Positions 53,966 through 63,915 of a DNA stretch of 64,000 nucleotides are shown one piece after another. The position numbers and the translations under genes were made by a program. Origin of the DNA: Erythrobacter sp. ANT-B3C2 (GTDB lineage Bacteria > Pseudomonadota > Alphaproteobacteria > Sphingomonadales > Sphingomonadaceae); NCBI GenBank assembly GCA_001683845.1, contig LXQI01000026.1:40668-104667 (forward strand), written 5' to 3'. Position 1 is the stretch's first letter; every line of letters begins with the position of its first letter. Under the pieces are notes generated by a model that saw nothing but the letters and a program-made list of their open reading frames with translations, was not told where the DNA came from and made no database searches.

Positions 53966-54352
53966 TCAGCGCGGCGCGGCGCCGATCTTGCGACGGCCCA
54001 GCAGCCGCAGCGCCAGGTTGCGCCCCGAACGCAGGATCGGATAGGCGATCCGCGCCCGCCGCCGGTCCTTCAGCAGCCAGGCCATGGCCCCGTTCAGCCC
54101 TGCCGAGGGGGTGGACATCAGCGAAAGCCAATGGATTGCCGCATCGCCATGGTGGATCACCCCGTCCACCTTCACCGCCATGCCCTCGTTCAGATCGAGA
54201 CCCCGCGCGATCATCTCGCGCACAAGCGGATGGTCGCTGCGCGCATCGACCATTTCGATCGCACCCAGCGAGCGGCGCAGGCGCAGCATTTTCACATAGG
54301 CACTGCAGAAGGGGCATTCGCCATCGTAGACGATGATCACCGGCTCGCTCAT
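53966..54352 (-). CDS. DCC-family thiol-disulfide protein
   Basis: A 128-aa protein of the DCC (DUF393) family with the diagnostic YDGECPFCSAYV (CxxC at 13-16). An ATG at 54391 is possible but would overlap the upstream gene by 29 bp. It follows a vitamin-K-carboxylase-like membrane protein gene, a usual pairing. Confidence 0.9.
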   Translation of the reverse strand: MSEPVIIVYDGECPFCSAYVKMLRLRRSLGAIEMVDARSDHPLVREMIARGLDLNEGMAVKVDGVIHHGDAAIHWLSLMSTPSAGLNGAMAWLLKDRRRARIAYPILRSGRNLALRLLGRRKIGAAPR

Positions 54353-54362
54353 CGCAGCATCC

Positions 54363-55928
54363 TCATGGAAATACCCTGTCGTTCGCCGCATCGTACACCG
54401 GGCGGTAAGTGCGCTTCAGCAGGCGACGCTCCAGCCGGCCATCGGCCAGGCCCAGGCACACGCTGTCCAGCACGTAGGCATAGCGGGCAATTTGCCTCAG
54501 ATCGGTGGCGGCAAACGCATCGGGCATCAGCGGGCTCGGGACATGGTGGTGCGGCACCAGATAGTAATTTACCCGCCCCCTGTCATCTGCCCGCGCCAGC
54601 ATCTGCCGGTGCTGCGCCTGCATGAACCGCCCGATCGCCTCGGGCGGGCCATACAGCGGCTCGGCCGGTTCGGTGAGATCGGGCGGCGTGCAGCGTCGGC
54701 CGGCCTCGAGATCGGCGTGTGGCAGCACCGAGCCCCAGATCGAATGGTTGAAATGGCCCGCCTCCCCCGGCCACCAGATGCGCCCCTGCGAGACCTGATA
54801 GGAGGAGGAGAGGAAGAAGGCGTTGGGGATGCGCTGCTGCGAGCCGTCCTTCATCTCGGCCACGAAAAACGGCGAGGCGAAGCCCGGGCTCTCGTACCAG
54901 GCCAGCGTCGCGGTGCGGAACAGGGCGATGCCGGCGAGGGTGAAAACGAGCGTGGTCACCTGCACCGTGCGGTTCCAGTCCAAGTCGCGCAGCACCGCCA
55001 CGGCAAACAGGATGATAAGATTGAGCGCGATCCACTTCCAGAACAGCAGCCCGAGCGAGAACCACACCAGGAGGTGGAAGATATCGAACGCCACCACCGC
55101 CGCAATCAGCCAGCGCCGCCGCCACGGTGCGACGATGGCGCTCAGCTGCACCAACCATGAGGCCAGGTTGATCGGGATCACCAGCCAGCGCAGCGCAAGA
55201 TCGAGCGCCATCACCGCGGCCGGGAAGGCCGCCAGCGGCAGCGTGCCTTTTTCGAGCGCGGCGGGAATGCCGTCGTACAGCCGGTTGTCGAACAGCCAGG
55301 AACCCGCGCCCCCGTCCAGCCACAGCTTGGCCAGGGCAGACCAGAAGTAATTCGCCAGATGCGCGCCCAGCCCGGCGGCAAACACCATCAGCCCGGCCTG
55401 GAACTGCGCCTCCGGGTGCAGCCCGATCGCCGCGCGCAGCCGCGGCAGCCGCGCGCCCACGGCGATAAACACGAAGCCGATCGCCCAGAAGCCCGCCACT
55501 TCGGCCACGTTGCGCATATCGAGCGAGGAGAAATAGAAGCCGGTGAGGCCGGTCTGCAGCTCGCGGACCATCCACAGCACCATCGCCGCGGCGAACACCG
55601 GGCTGGGTCGCCAAAACCCGGCCAGCGCCAGCGCCAGACCGATCCAGCGGCCATTCTGGTGGAACAGCACAGCCGGATGGCCCGGCTCCATCGCGGCATA
55701 GGGAATGGCGAAGGGCTCGACCAGGAAGTAGAAGGCGAGGAACGCGGCGGACCCTTTCAGCGCGCGCCGGCCGACCGGCGGCATGTCGGCATAGCGCGCC
55801 GGCAGGAAAATCGCCGCCAGCAGACCGACCACCGCGCTCCACAGCCAGACCTGCCCGGGCTCGTCCTCGGCGACGAAATCGGTCCCGTGCTGCAGCAGCA
55901 CGAAGCCCAGCAGCGCGGCCACCAGCAC
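54363..55928 (-). CDS. HTTM/vitamin-K-carboxylase-like membrane protein
   Basis: A 521-aa protein with about ten hydrophobic segments and a C-terminal soluble part. It resembles HTTM-type membrane proteins associated with DCC proteins; the reaction is unknown. The start is uncertain: GTG 55928 lies within hydrophobic sequence, and the frame is open further upstream without ATG or GTG. Confidence 0.65.
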   Translation of the reverse strand: MLVAALLGFVLLQHGTDFVAEDEPGQVWLWSAVVGLLAAIFLPARYADMPPVGRRALKGSAAFLAFYFLVEPFAIPYAAMEPGHPAVLFHQNGRWIGLALALAGFWRPSPVFAAAMVLWMVRELQTGLTGFYFSSLDMRNVAEVAGFWAIGFVFIAVGARLPRLRAAIGLHPEAQFQAGLMVFAAGLGAHLANYFWSALAKLWLDGGAGSWLFDNRLYDGIPAALEKGTLPLAAFPAAVMALDLALRWLVIPINLASWLVQLSAIVAPWRRRWLIAAVVAFDIFHLLVWFSLGLLFWKWIALNLIILFAVAVLRDLDWNRTVQVTTLVFTLAGIALFRTATLAWYESPGFASPFFVAEMKDGSQQRIPNAFFLSSSYQVSQGRIWWPGEAGHFNHSIWGSVLPHADLEAGRRCTPPDLTEPAEPLYGPPEAIGRFMQAQHRQMLARADDRGRVNYYLVPHHHVPSPLMPDAFAATDLRQIARYAYVLDSVCLGLADGRLERRLLKRTYRPVYDAANDRVFP

Positions 55929-56038
55929 CAGCAGCGCCGGCGCCAGCCAGCCGGGGGCCAGCTCGGCAGGGGCACGGGGAGCGGCGCTTAAGCCGTCAGG
56001 GCGTGGATCGAGCAGGATCGCCGCCGCCCGCGCGCGGC

Positions 56039-56590
56039 CTAGCCGTCGACCGGCGCGAAGCCCAACCCGCGCAGATATTGCATCGTCACCGTGCGGGTGG
56101 TCACGCCGCTGCCGATCGATACGGTCGCCTTGTCGACCGGGGGGCGCCGCCGGCCGAGGCGCTCGGGCCCAGGCACGCCGATCCCGTCGCGCATCACGCC
56201 GAACTTCCCGTTGCCGTCACGATCGTGGAGCACGGCCACCGCATAGACACCCGGCCCCGGAGCGCGGATGCACAGGCCCGGGTTGCCGCTGGCCGGAACC
56301 GCGGCATCGACCCGCTTGAAGAGCTTGCCGGCGGCAATCAGCTCCTTGTCCGGAGCGAGGAAATCCTGTTCGTTCGCCGGATAGAGCTCGATCCGCAGCT
56401 GCCCGGCCCGGTCCTTCAGCCCCAGCACGGTCACCCGCAACGCCGGGCCCGCCTCGCCCGCACGGCAGGCGGCGTCTTCCTTGCCGCGCAGGTGCTTCGG
56501 CGGAACAGGGTTCGCGGCCATCAGCATGAAGGCGGCGGGTATGGCGCACAGCGCCGCCAGTCGGTTGGAAATCACGAAATGTCTACTCAC
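56039..56590 (-). CDS. DUF2141 domain protein, exported
   Basis: A 183-aa protein with a signal-like N-terminus (RLAALCAIPAAFMLMAA) and a DUF2141 domain (LRIELYPANEQDF, GVYAVAVLHDRDGNGKF, IGVPGPERLG). The GTG start at 56590 overlaps the stop of the glycosyltransferase gene as GTGA. Confidence 0.88.
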   Translation of the reverse strand: MSRHFVISNRLAALCAIPAAFMLMAANPVPPKHLRGKEDAACRAGEAGPALRVTVLGLKDRAGQLRIELYPANEQDFLAPDKELIAAGKLFKRVDAAVPASGNPGLCIRAPGPGVYAVAVLHDRDGNGKFGVMRDGIGVPGPERLGRRRPPVDKATVSIGSGVTTRTVTMQYLRGLGFAPVDG

Positions 56591-57369
56591 CTGTTGCGGG
56601 CCCAGGGCTGTTGGCGCAGCACGGTGTCGCCCAGCCGGCGCGCTGCGAAGCGCGGGCCCAGAAATTGACCGAAGAAGCGTGTCTTCAGCCTGAACGGGGT
56701 GAGATGATAGAGGATGCGCTCGCTCAGCGTCCAGCGCACCCCGGTGCGGTTCTCGCGCCGTTCGGAAGGCACGCACCAAAAATCGCGTGCAAAGGCTTGA
56801 CGGCCGCGCAGCAACAGGCGGTGCATCAGCTCGTGGTCCTTGACCACATAGGGCCACAGCTTCGCATCATAGCTGCCGGCCGCGCGCAGGGCCTTCAGCC
56901 GGTAGCAGTGCCCCGCCCCGCTGGTGTGGTTCTGCAGCGGCAGCAGGGTCATCGCGGCGAGCTGGTGGAACGCCCGCCAGCGCGCCCACGCCCCATCCTG
57001 TTTCTCCGGGAGCAGATAGGCCGAGGTGGCGACGCATCCGGAGCCATAGCGGTCGAACAGGCGCTCGGCCCGTTCGAGATATTCCTGCGGGTACCAGGTA
57101 TCGGCATCGCAGATCGCGACGAACTCGCCCGCGGCTTCGGCGATCCCGGTCTGGAGGGCATGGACCTGGCCGGGGGTCGGCTCGTGGATAATGGCGGCGT
57201 CGATGCCGGCTTCCTCGATGATCGCGCGGGCCTCCTTGATGCACCCATCGGTGGAGCCATTGTCCACCAGCACCAGCCGGAAGCGCCGCGTCTGCCGGGC
57301 AAGCGAGTGCAGCGTGCGCGGCAGGAACGCGCGCTCGTTGAACACCGGGATGACCACTGACCAGCGCAT
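56587..57369 (-). CDS. Family 2 glycosyltransferase
   Basis: A 260-aa GT2 enzyme: SVVIPVFNERAFLPRTLHSL at the start, VDNGSTDG, and CDADTWYP as the DxD. Upstream in-frame codons (to 57576) precede a domain start with no good ribosome site, so ATG 57369 is preferred. It is divergent from the LPG-synthase-like gene and faces a GT4 gene cluster. Confidence 0.9.
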   Translation of the reverse strand: MRWSVVIPVFNERAFLPRTLHSLARQTRRFRLVLVDNGSTDGCIKEARAIIEEAGIDAAIIHEPTPGQVHALQTGIAEAAGEFVAICDADTWYPQEYLERAERLFDRYGSGCVATSAYLLPEKQDGAWARWRAFHQLAAMTLLPLQNHTSGAGHCYRLKALRAAGSYDAKLWPYVVKDHELMHRLLLRGRQAFARDFWCVPSERRENRTGVRWTLSERILYHLTPFRLKTRFFGQFLGPRFAARRLGDTVLRQQPWARNR

Positions 57370-57633
57370 CGTCGTCACGTCGTTGAACAATTGTTCCTCA
57401 TCCCGGCGATCGCGCGCGCATCGCACGGTGCAGGGCCTGCGCCAAGAGCGATGTGCCAGCCTTTCGATGCCTTGCCGCTTGCCGAGCAGCCCCGCTGCGC
57501 CCATCTTGCACGCTGGGATTGGTCTGCTTGTCGCTTGAAAATGGGTGACGCGGCTGTTCTCTGGTGTATGCGACACCGGCTTTGTTGGTGCGCAAGTTCT
57601 TGTGATTGGCCGCAGTTTCTTTGGGAGTGCGAT

Positions 57634-58629
57634 GTGACAGCTTCGGTCGGGCCGTCGCCCGCTTCGGCGCAGATGCCGCCCGCAATTGCCCTCGATCCCG
57701 ATCCGCTGATCAGCCGGGGCGGCTACAAATGGCTCGGCTGGGCAGCGCCGCTGATCTCGCTTGCGGTGCTCGGCGCGGCGCTGTGGCAGTGGTCGCAGCT
57801 CGATACGGCCTCGCTACTGGCGCTGGTGCCGGTGGCTCCGGCATTCTGGCTGGTCTACCTTGTCTATTATTTCATCGGCCCAGCCAGCGAATGGCTGATC
57901 TTCCGTCGCCTGTGGCGTCTTCCCCCCGCCGGCATCGTGCCGCTGCTGCGCAAGAAGGTCAGCAACGAGCTGATCGTCGGCTATCTGGGCGAGGTTTATT
58001 TCTACCTCTGGGCGCGCCGCAACAGCCAGATCAGCGCCGCGCCATTCGGGGCGATCAAGGACGTAGCGGTGCTCTCCGCCGTCTGCGGCAATGGCATCAC
58101 GCTGATGATGCTGCTGCTCGGCGCCCCGCTGGTGGGCGGTGCGGTGCTCGCAAGCGGGCTGCAGCTCGACCAGACCGCGCTGCTGCTGTCGATTATCGCC
58201 ATGGGGGTGACCTCCACCGCGTTGGTGGTGCTGCGCCGCCATGTGCTGAGCCTGCCGGGGCGCGAGCTGGTGTTCGTTACCCTGCTGCACTGCGCCCGGA
58301 TTATTCTAGGCGTGGTGCTGCTGGCGTTGATGTGGCACCTGGCGTTGCCGCAGGTGGCGCTGACCTGGTGGATTCTGCTTTCGATGCTGCGCCAGCTGGT
58401 CGGGCGCCTCCCATTCGTCGCCAACAAGGACGTGGTGTTCGCCGGAATGGCGATCTTCCTCGTCGGCGAGGACGAGAGCATTGCCGGGCTGATGGCGCTG
58501 GTGGCCGGCATCGTGCTGGCGACTCACGTGATCGTGGGCATCCTCGCGGCGCTCAGCGAGTGGCTGCCGGGCGCGGCCCCGACCAATGACAGGTACGAAG
58601 GCGAACCTGCGGCCAATGCGGATCGTTGA
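57634..58629 (+). CDS. LPG-synthase-like (TM0938/UPF0104) membrane protein
   Basis: A 331-aa multi-helix membrane protein in the style of lysylphosphatidylglycerol synthase N-terminal domains (LVYLVYYFIGPASEWLIFRR, NELIVGYLGEVYFYLW). It lacks an aminoacyltransferase part. The GTG at 57634 follows GGGAG. The gene's end overlaps the GT4 gene's start; the two glycosyltransferases nearby suggest a lipid or exopolysaccharide role. Confidence 0.75.
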   Translation: MTASVGPSPASAQMPPAIALDPDPLISRGGYKWLGWAAPLISLAVLGAALWQWSQLDTASLLALVPVAPAFWLVYLVYYFIGPASEWLIFRRLWRLPPAGIVPLLRKKVSNELIVGYLGEVYFYLWARRNSQISAAPFGAIKDVAVLSAVCGNGITLMMLLLGAPLVGGAVLASGLQLDQTALLLSIIAMGVTSTALVVLRRHVLSLPGRELVFVTLLHCARIILGVVLLALMWHLALPQVALTWWILLSMLRQLVGRLPFVANKDVVFAGMAIFLVGEDESIAGLMALVAGIVLATHVIVGILAALSEWLPGAAPTNDRYEGEPAANADR

Positions 58630-59791
58630 CGTCTGCGGCTTCTACACCCCGCTGGGTGGCGGGGTGAAAACCTATGTCGACCGCAAGCTGAAAGCGGTCG
58701 GCGGTTACGGTCACGAGCTGGTGGTGATCGCTCCGGCCGAGGCGGAGAGCTGGCAGGAGGTGGCGCCCGGCGCTCGGCTGCGCAACATCCCCGGCCCTGC
58801 CTTCCCGCTCGACCCGCGCTACCGCTATTTCGACGACGAGGCGCGGCTTCACGCCGAGCTGGATTCGCTGGAGCCGGACATCGTCGAGTGCGCCACGCCC
58901 TGGAGCAGCGCCGGCATGGTCGAGCGCTGGCCCGGCCGAGCGCCGCGCACGCTGATCATGCATCTCGATGTGTTCGCCACCTATCCCTATCGGTGGCTGG
59001 GCGGCATCGCCGATACGCGCACCATCGACGTGCCCTTCGCCTTCTTCTGGCGGCGGATGCGGCGCTTCGGCTCCAGCTACGATGCGATCGTCTGCGCCAA
59101 TCGCGGGCTGGTGGAGCAGCTCGCCAGCCACGAGGTGCCCAATGTGGTGTTCGAGCCGATGGGGGTCGATCCTGGGCGCTTCTCCCCCGAATTGCGCGAC
59201 GAGGCCCTACGCGAAAGCCTGCTCGCCTCGCTCCATTTGCCACCCGATGCCACGCTGCTGCTGGGCGTGGGCCGCTTCTCGCCCGAGAAGCGCTGGCCGA
59301 TGATCGCGCAGGCAGTCACCGCCGCGGGTTATGCGCAGAAGCTGGGCTTCGTGCTGCTCGGCGAGGGCCGCCACCGCCCGCAGATCGAGCGCGCGATGGC
59401 CGGCAACCCGCACCTCAAGGTGCTCGGCCGCACCAGCGATCGCGGCGAACTCGCCCGGCTGATGGCGAGCGCCGATGCGCTGGTCCACGGCAGCGAATCG
59501 GAAAGCTTCGGCATGGTCGGGGTCGAGGCGCGGGCGAGTGGGCTGCCGGTGATCATGCCCGATCGCGGCGGCTGCGCCGAGCAGGCGGCGAACGGCATGG
59601 GCTGGACCTACCCCGCGGGCGACGGTCGCGCGCTCGCCACCCTGCTGGGCGAGATCGTCGGCGAGCCGCTGGCCGAAAGCCGCGCACGCAGCGTGGCCGC
59701 CTCGGGCACGGTGCGCACGATGGACGAGCACTTCGCCGATCTGTTCGCCCGCTATGAACGGATCGTCGAAGGCCGCCGCCGAGCCGCCTGA
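58616..59791 (+). CDS. Family 4 glycosyltransferase
   Basis: A 391-aa GT4 enzyme. The N-terminal GT-B domain opens IVDVCGFYTPLGGGVKTYVDRK and the C-terminal domain has VGRFSPEKRWPM, then GSESESFGMVGVEARASGLPV, the conserved E-x7-E nucleotide-binding region. ATG 58586 would lengthen it by 10 residues; 58616 is favoured by domain start. Confidence 0.88.
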   Translation: MRIVDVCGFYTPLGGGVKTYVDRKLKAVGGYGHELVVIAPAEAESWQEVAPGARLRNIPGPAFPLDPRYRYFDDEARLHAELDSLEPDIVECATPWSSAGMVERWPGRAPRTLIMHLDVFATYPYRWLGGIADTRTIDVPFAFFWRRMRRFGSSYDAIVCANRGLVEQLASHEVPNVVFEPMGVDPGRFSPELRDEALRESLLASLHLPPDATLLLGVGRFSPEKRWPMIAQAVTAAGYAQKLGFVLLGEGRHRPQIERAMAGNPHLKVLGRTSDRGELARLMASADALVHGSESESFGMVGVEARASGLPVIMPDRGGCAEQAANGMGWTYPAGDGRALATLLGEIVGEPLAESRARSVAASGTVRTMDEHFADLFARYERIVEGRRRAA

Positions 59792-59919
59792 TCCGGGCGG
59801 CCGGGCTGCACCAGTCCTGCCTCGCCAAGCGCCTTGCCGCTGCCCCGGCGGGCGTCTATCTGCCGCCCAACTCCCCACACCCCCGATAACCAGTATCCGA
59901 TCGACGACAGGACCCAACG

Positions 59920-61593
59920 ATGGCCGCCCAATACGCATACGTCATGAAGAACATGACGAAGACCTTCCCCGGCGCGCCCAAGCCGGTGCTCAGCGACATC
60001 AATCTGCAATTCTACCAGGGCGCCAAGATCGGCATCGTCGGCCCCAACGGCGCGGGCAAGTCCACGCTGATGAAGATCATGGCCGGGGTGGACACGGATT
60101 TCACCGGCGAGGCGTGGCCGGGCGAACACATCACCGTCGGCTATCTGGAGCAGGAGCCGGAGCTGGATGCCAGCAAGACCGTGCTCGAGAACGTCAAGGA
60201 CGGGGCGCGCGAGACGGCCGATCTGGTCGAGCGGTTCAACGCCATATCGGCGGAAATGGCCGAGCCCGATGCCGATTTCGATACACTAGGCACTGAAATG
60301 GCCGAGCTGCAGGAGAAGATCGACGCAGTGGACGGCTGGACGCTCGACAACCAGCTGGAGATCGCGATGGAAGCGCTGCGCTGTCCGCCCTCCGATTGGG
60401 CGGTGGACAAGCTATCGGGCGGCGAGAAGCGCCGCGTGGCGCTCACCCGCCTGCTGATCCAGAAGCCCTCGATCCTGCTGCTGGACGAGCCCACCAACCA
60501 CCTCGATGCCGAAAGCGTGGACTGGCTGGAGAACCACCTAAAGGAATATGCCGGCGCGGTGCTGATGATCACCCACGATCGCTACTTCCTCGATAATGTG
60601 GTCGGCTGGATCCTGGAGATCGATCGCGGCAAGTACTTCCCTTACGAGGGCAATTATTCCACCTACCTGGAAAAGAAGTCCAAGCGCCTCTCGCAGGAGG
60701 AGCGCGAGGAAAGCGGCCGGCAGAAGGCGCTGCAGCAGGAGCTGGAGTGGATTCGCCAGACCCCCGCCGCCCGCCAGACCAAGAGCAAGGCGCGGATTCG
60801 CAAGTTCGAGGCGCTGCAGGATGCGCAGGACAACCGGCGCGTGGGCAAGGCGCAGATCGTGATCCAGGTACCCGAGCGGCTGGGCGGCAAGGTGATCGAG
60901 GCCAAGGGCCTCACCAAGGCGTTTGGCGACAAGCTGCTGTTCGAGGATCTCTCCTTCCTGCTGCCGCCGGGCGGCATCGTGGGTGTGATCGGTCCGAACG
61001 GCGCGGGCAAATCGACCCTGTTCAAGATGATCACCGGTCAGGAAGAGCCGAACGAGGGCAAACTCGAGATTGGTGAGACGGTGCGCCTCGGCTTTGTCGA
61101 CCAGAGCCGCGACCATCTCGACCCCAAGAAGAACGTCTGGGAGGAGATCTCCGACGGGCTGGATTACATGAAGGTCAACAAGGAAGATCTGAGCACGCGC
61201 GCCTATGTGGGCGCGTTCAACTTCAAGGGGCAGGACCAGCAGAAAAACGTCGGCAAGCTTTCGGGCGGCGAGCGCAACCGCGTGCATCTGGCCAAGATGC
61301 TGAAGGCGGGCGGCAACGTGCTGCTGCTCGACGAGCCGACCAACGATCTCGATGTCGAGACGCTGGGCGCGCTGGAGGATGCGATCGAGAACTTCGCCGG
61401 CTGCGCGGTGGTGATCAGCCACGATCGCTTCTTCCTCGATCGCCTCGCCACCCACATCCTCGCCTTCGAGGGCAACAGCCATGTCGAATGGTTCGAAGGC
61501 AATTTTGCCGCCTATGAGGAAGACAAGCGCCGCCGCCTGGGCGACGCGGCCGACCGCCCCACCAAGCTGGCGTATAAGAAGCTGACGCGATGA
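59920..61593 (+). CDS. ettA: ABC-F energy-dependent translational throttle EttA
   Basis: A 557-aa ABC-F protein with two nucleotide-binding domains, each with GPNGAGKS (41-48 and about 359-366) and LSGGE. The family-typical arm and linker segments (WTLDNQLEIAMEALRC, and EWIRQTPAARQTKSKARI) are present. EttA binds the ribosomal E site and responds to ADP/ATP ratio. Full length. Confidence 0.95.
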   Translation: MAAQYAYVMKNMTKTFPGAPKPVLSDINLQFYQGAKIGIVGPNGAGKSTLMKIMAGVDTDFTGEAWPGEHITVGYLEQEPELDASKTVLENVKDGARETADLVERFNAISAEMAEPDADFDTLGTEMAELQEKIDAVDGWTLDNQLEIAMEALRCPPSDWAVDKLSGGEKRRVALTRLLIQKPSILLLDEPTNHLDAESVDWLENHLKEYAGAVLMITHDRYFLDNVVGWILEIDRGKYFPYEGNYSTYLEKKSKRLSQEEREESGRQKALQQELEWIRQTPAARQTKSKARIRKFEALQDAQDNRRVGKAQIVIQVPERLGGKVIEAKGLTKAFGDKLLFEDLSFLLPPGGIVGVIGPNGAGKSTLFKMITGQEEPNEGKLEIGETVRLGFVDQSRDHLDPKKNVWEEISDGLDYMKVNKEDLSTRAYVGAFNFKGQDQQKNVGKLSGGERNRVHLAKMLKAGGNVLLLDEPTNDLDVETLGALEDAIENFAGCAVVISHDRFFLDRLATHILAFEGNSHVEWFEGNFAAYEEDKRRRLGDAADRPTKLAYKKLTR

Positions 61594-61624
61594 AGCATCA
61601 TCGCTTTGGCAAGAAGCTAACCCG

Positions 61625-61900
61625 TTGAGCGAAAAGGCTGCCCTGCGCGTGACGGTCCACGGCCGCGTGCAGGGGGTCTTCTATCGCGACTGGACGGTCG
61701 AGACGGCGCGCACGCTCGGCCTCGCGGGCTGGGTCCGCAACGAAGCCGACGGCACCGTCGCCGCGCTGCTGGAAGGTGAACTCGGCGCGCTTGACCAGAT
61801 GGTGGAGCGAATGCGCCGGGGGCCGCCCGCGGCACAGGTCGAGCGGACCGAGCAGCAGCCCTGCCCTCCAGAGGGGATCGTTGGCTTCAAACAGCGCTGA
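61625..61900 (+). CDS. acyP: Acylphosphatase
   Basis: A 91-aa enzyme that hydrolyses carboxyl-phosphate bonds. The signature VHGRVQGVFYRDW contains the catalytic Arg, and GWVRNEADGTV holds the catalytic Asn. The start is TTG 61625. Confidence 0.93.
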   Translation: MSEKAALRVTVHGRVQGVFYRDWTVETARTLGLAGWVRNEADGTVAALLEGELGALDQMVERMRRGPPAAQVERTEQQPCPPEGIVGFKQR

Positions 61901-62025
61901 TCTGCGCCACTCGATCCATTCTGTTAAGGTAACTCGCCCGTTCACTTAACGGACAGCACGACTCGGCTAAGCAGATCCGAGGCCGCAGCCACTCAGCGGC
62001 AACAGATGAGTTGGGAGATGCGGCG

Positions 62026-63069
62026 ATGAAGATGGTTAACTTTCTCAAGTCCACCGGCCTCGCGGCCCTCGCCGCGGCGCTGCTGGTTCCTCCGATGGCC
62101 GCACAGGCGCAGGACGGCGAATGGCGCAACCGTGGCGAACGCGCTTCGGAGCACCGTGCCGAGCGGGAGCACCGGGAGGTCAGCAACGAAGCCCTACAGC
62201 GCGTCGAGCGCGCCGAGCCGGCCCAGCGGGCCGAACGCGCCCAGCGGATCGACAATCGCAGCGAGCGGCGCGCTGCCCGCATCGAGCAGGGCGGCGATCG
62301 TGCTGCTCGGCAAGCCACGCGCCAAGGCCAGTACGACCGCGCTGCCCGGATTGACCGTCAAAGCGAGCAGGCCGCCCGCCAGGTGGAGCGCCGCGGCGAT
62401 CAGCGCGCCGCACAGGTACGGCAGGGGCGCGACTGGAACGCCGATCGCGGACGCGAATGGCGCAACGATCAAACCGAGCGCGGCGCCGATTGGCGCAACG
62501 ATCGCCACCGCGGCGAGGGTGACTGGCGCAATGATCGCGAGCGGGGCGCAGGTGACTGGCGCAACGATCAAAACCGCGGCGAGGGTGACTGGCGCAACGA
62601 CCGCAACCGCGGCGCAGGCGACTGGCGCAACGATCGGAACCGGGACGATCGTGGCTGGGACGAGCGCAACCGCGGCTGGGACGATAACCGCTATCGCGAG
62701 TCCCGGCGCGACTATCGCGAAGATCGGCGCGACTACCGGCAGGATCGCCACCAGGCCCACCGGTGGGATCGTCGCTGGCGCGACAACAGCCGCTACGATT
62801 GGCATCGCTACCGTGAGGCCAATCGCCACCACTACAACGTCGGGCGTTACCATTCTCCCTATCGCAATTATAATTACCGCCGCCTGTCGATCGGGTTTCG
62901 AATAGACAGCCTGTTCTTTAGCAATCGCTACTGGCTCAACGATCCGTACCAGTACCGCCTGCCCGAAGTCTACGGCCCCTATCGCTGGGTCCGCTATTAC
63001 GACGACGTGATGCTGGTCGATCTGCACACCGGCGAAGTGGTCGACGTGATCCACGACTTCTTCTGGTAA
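62026..63069 (+). CDS. RcnB-like periplasmic protein with 33-bp repeats
   Basis: A 347-aa exported protein: signal peptide (about 1-28, MAAQAQ), a long Arg/Asp/Asn-rich middle, and a C-terminal RcnB-like domain (WLNDPYQYRLPEVYGPYRWVR, DLHTGEVVDVI). RcnB homologues are linked to Ni/Co homeostasis. The ATG at 62026 follows GGGAG. Six 33-bp repeats lie in the middle. Confidence 0.82.
   Translation: MKMVNFLKSTGLAALAAALLVPPMAAQAQDGEWRNRGERASEHRAEREHREVSNEALQRVERAEPAQRAERAQRIDNRSERRAARIEQGGDRAARQATRQGQYDRAARIDRQSEQAARQVERRGDQRAAQVRQGRDWNADRGREWRNDQTERGADWRNDRHRGEGDWRNDRERGAGDWRNDQNRGEGDWRNDRNRGAGDWRNDRNRDDRGWDERNRGWDDNRYRESRRDYREDRRDYRQDRHQAHRWDRRWRDNSRYDWHRYREANRHHYNVGRYHSPYRNYNYRRLSIGFRIDSLFFSNRYWLNDPYQYRLPEVYGPYRWVRYYDDVMLVDLHTGEVVDVIHDFFW
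62455..62652 (+). repeat. Six 33-bp tandem repeats within the RcnB-like gene
   Basis: Consecutive 33-bp units, beginning GAYTGGCGCAAYGAYC, occupy the whole range and encode the 11-residue motif DWRNDRNRGxG with small changes. The variation is mostly third position, suggesting protein-level selection. Confidence 0.92.
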
Positions 63070-63212
63070 GCAAATCAGTTCTGCCGGAATGAGTGGCCCG
63101 GCGGGGCGGAAGCTCCTGATCTTCATCGCAAGGTCGGGAGCTTTTGCCTTCCCGCCTTTTGCTTGCCCCGTTTTGCTTGCCAACGCCGCGGCGGAGTGGA
63201 ACATCGCCGGCC

Positions 63213-63905
63213 ATGAGCACCGCCTCCGTCCCCGATGTGCCTGTCCCCGGCGACAACCCCGATCGCGTGCGGATGAAGCGCACAGGCCGACAGGTGCGCG
63301 AGCGGCTCGCGGCCAACCCTGCGGTATATGCAATCCCGGCCGAGCAGGCGGAGTTGTTCGCCGTCGGCGATTTCCTCGATGCCGACGAATGCGCCCGGCT
63401 GATCGCGCTGATCGACGTTGTGGCGCGGCCCAGCACCGCTTACGATCTGGACTATTCCAGCGGCTACCGCACCTCATACTCCGGCGATCCGGACCCGACC
63501 GACCCTTTTGTAAAGCGCATCCAGCGCCGCTTCGACGATTTGCTCGGGATCGAGCCGAGCCATGGCGAGACGATCCAGGGCCAACGCTACCTCCCCGGGC
63601 AGCAGTTCCAGCCGCACACCGACTGGTTTCCGGACGGCACTCAATATTGGAACGAGGAAAAGGTGCGCGGCGGGCAACGCTGCTTCACCGCCATGGTGTT
63701 CCTGAACGCGGTCGAGGAGGGCGGCCACACGCAATTCCCCCGGCTCGGCCTCTCGATCGAGCCCAAGCCGGGTGCCCTGCTGCTCTGGAACAACGCCGAT
63801 CGCAAGGGCGTGCCCAACCCCTGGACGATCCACGCCGGCATGCCGGTGGTGAGCGGAGTCAAATACATCGTCACCAAATGGTACCGAACCCTGCCCTGGG
63901 CTTGA
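63213..63905 (+). CDS. 2OG-Fe(II) oxygenase, prolyl 4-hydroxylase type
   Basis: A 230-aa dioxygenase with iron ligands H135 and D137 (QPHTDWF), distal H207 (WTIHAGMPV) and the 2-oxoglutarate-binding K217. The C-terminal end YIVTKWYRTLPWA is typical of the P4Hc family. Substrate unknown. Confidence 0.92.
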   Translation: MSTASVPDVPVPGDNPDRVRMKRTGRQVRERLAANPAVYAIPAEQAELFAVGDFLDADECARLIALIDVVARPSTAYDLDYSSGYRTSYSGDPDPTDPFVKRIQRRFDDLLGIEPSHGETIQGQRYLPGQQFQPHTDWFPDGTQYWNEEKVRGGQRCFTAMVFLNAVEEGGHTQFPRLGLSIEPKPGALLLWNNADRKGVPNPWTIHAGMPVVSGVKYIVTKWYRTLPWA

Positions 63906-63915
63906 CCCGCCCGGT

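Noticed and set aside
62455-62652. Possible CRISPR array
   Set aside because: The 33-bp units are directly adjacent without spacers and keep a reading frame in an RcnB-like protein.
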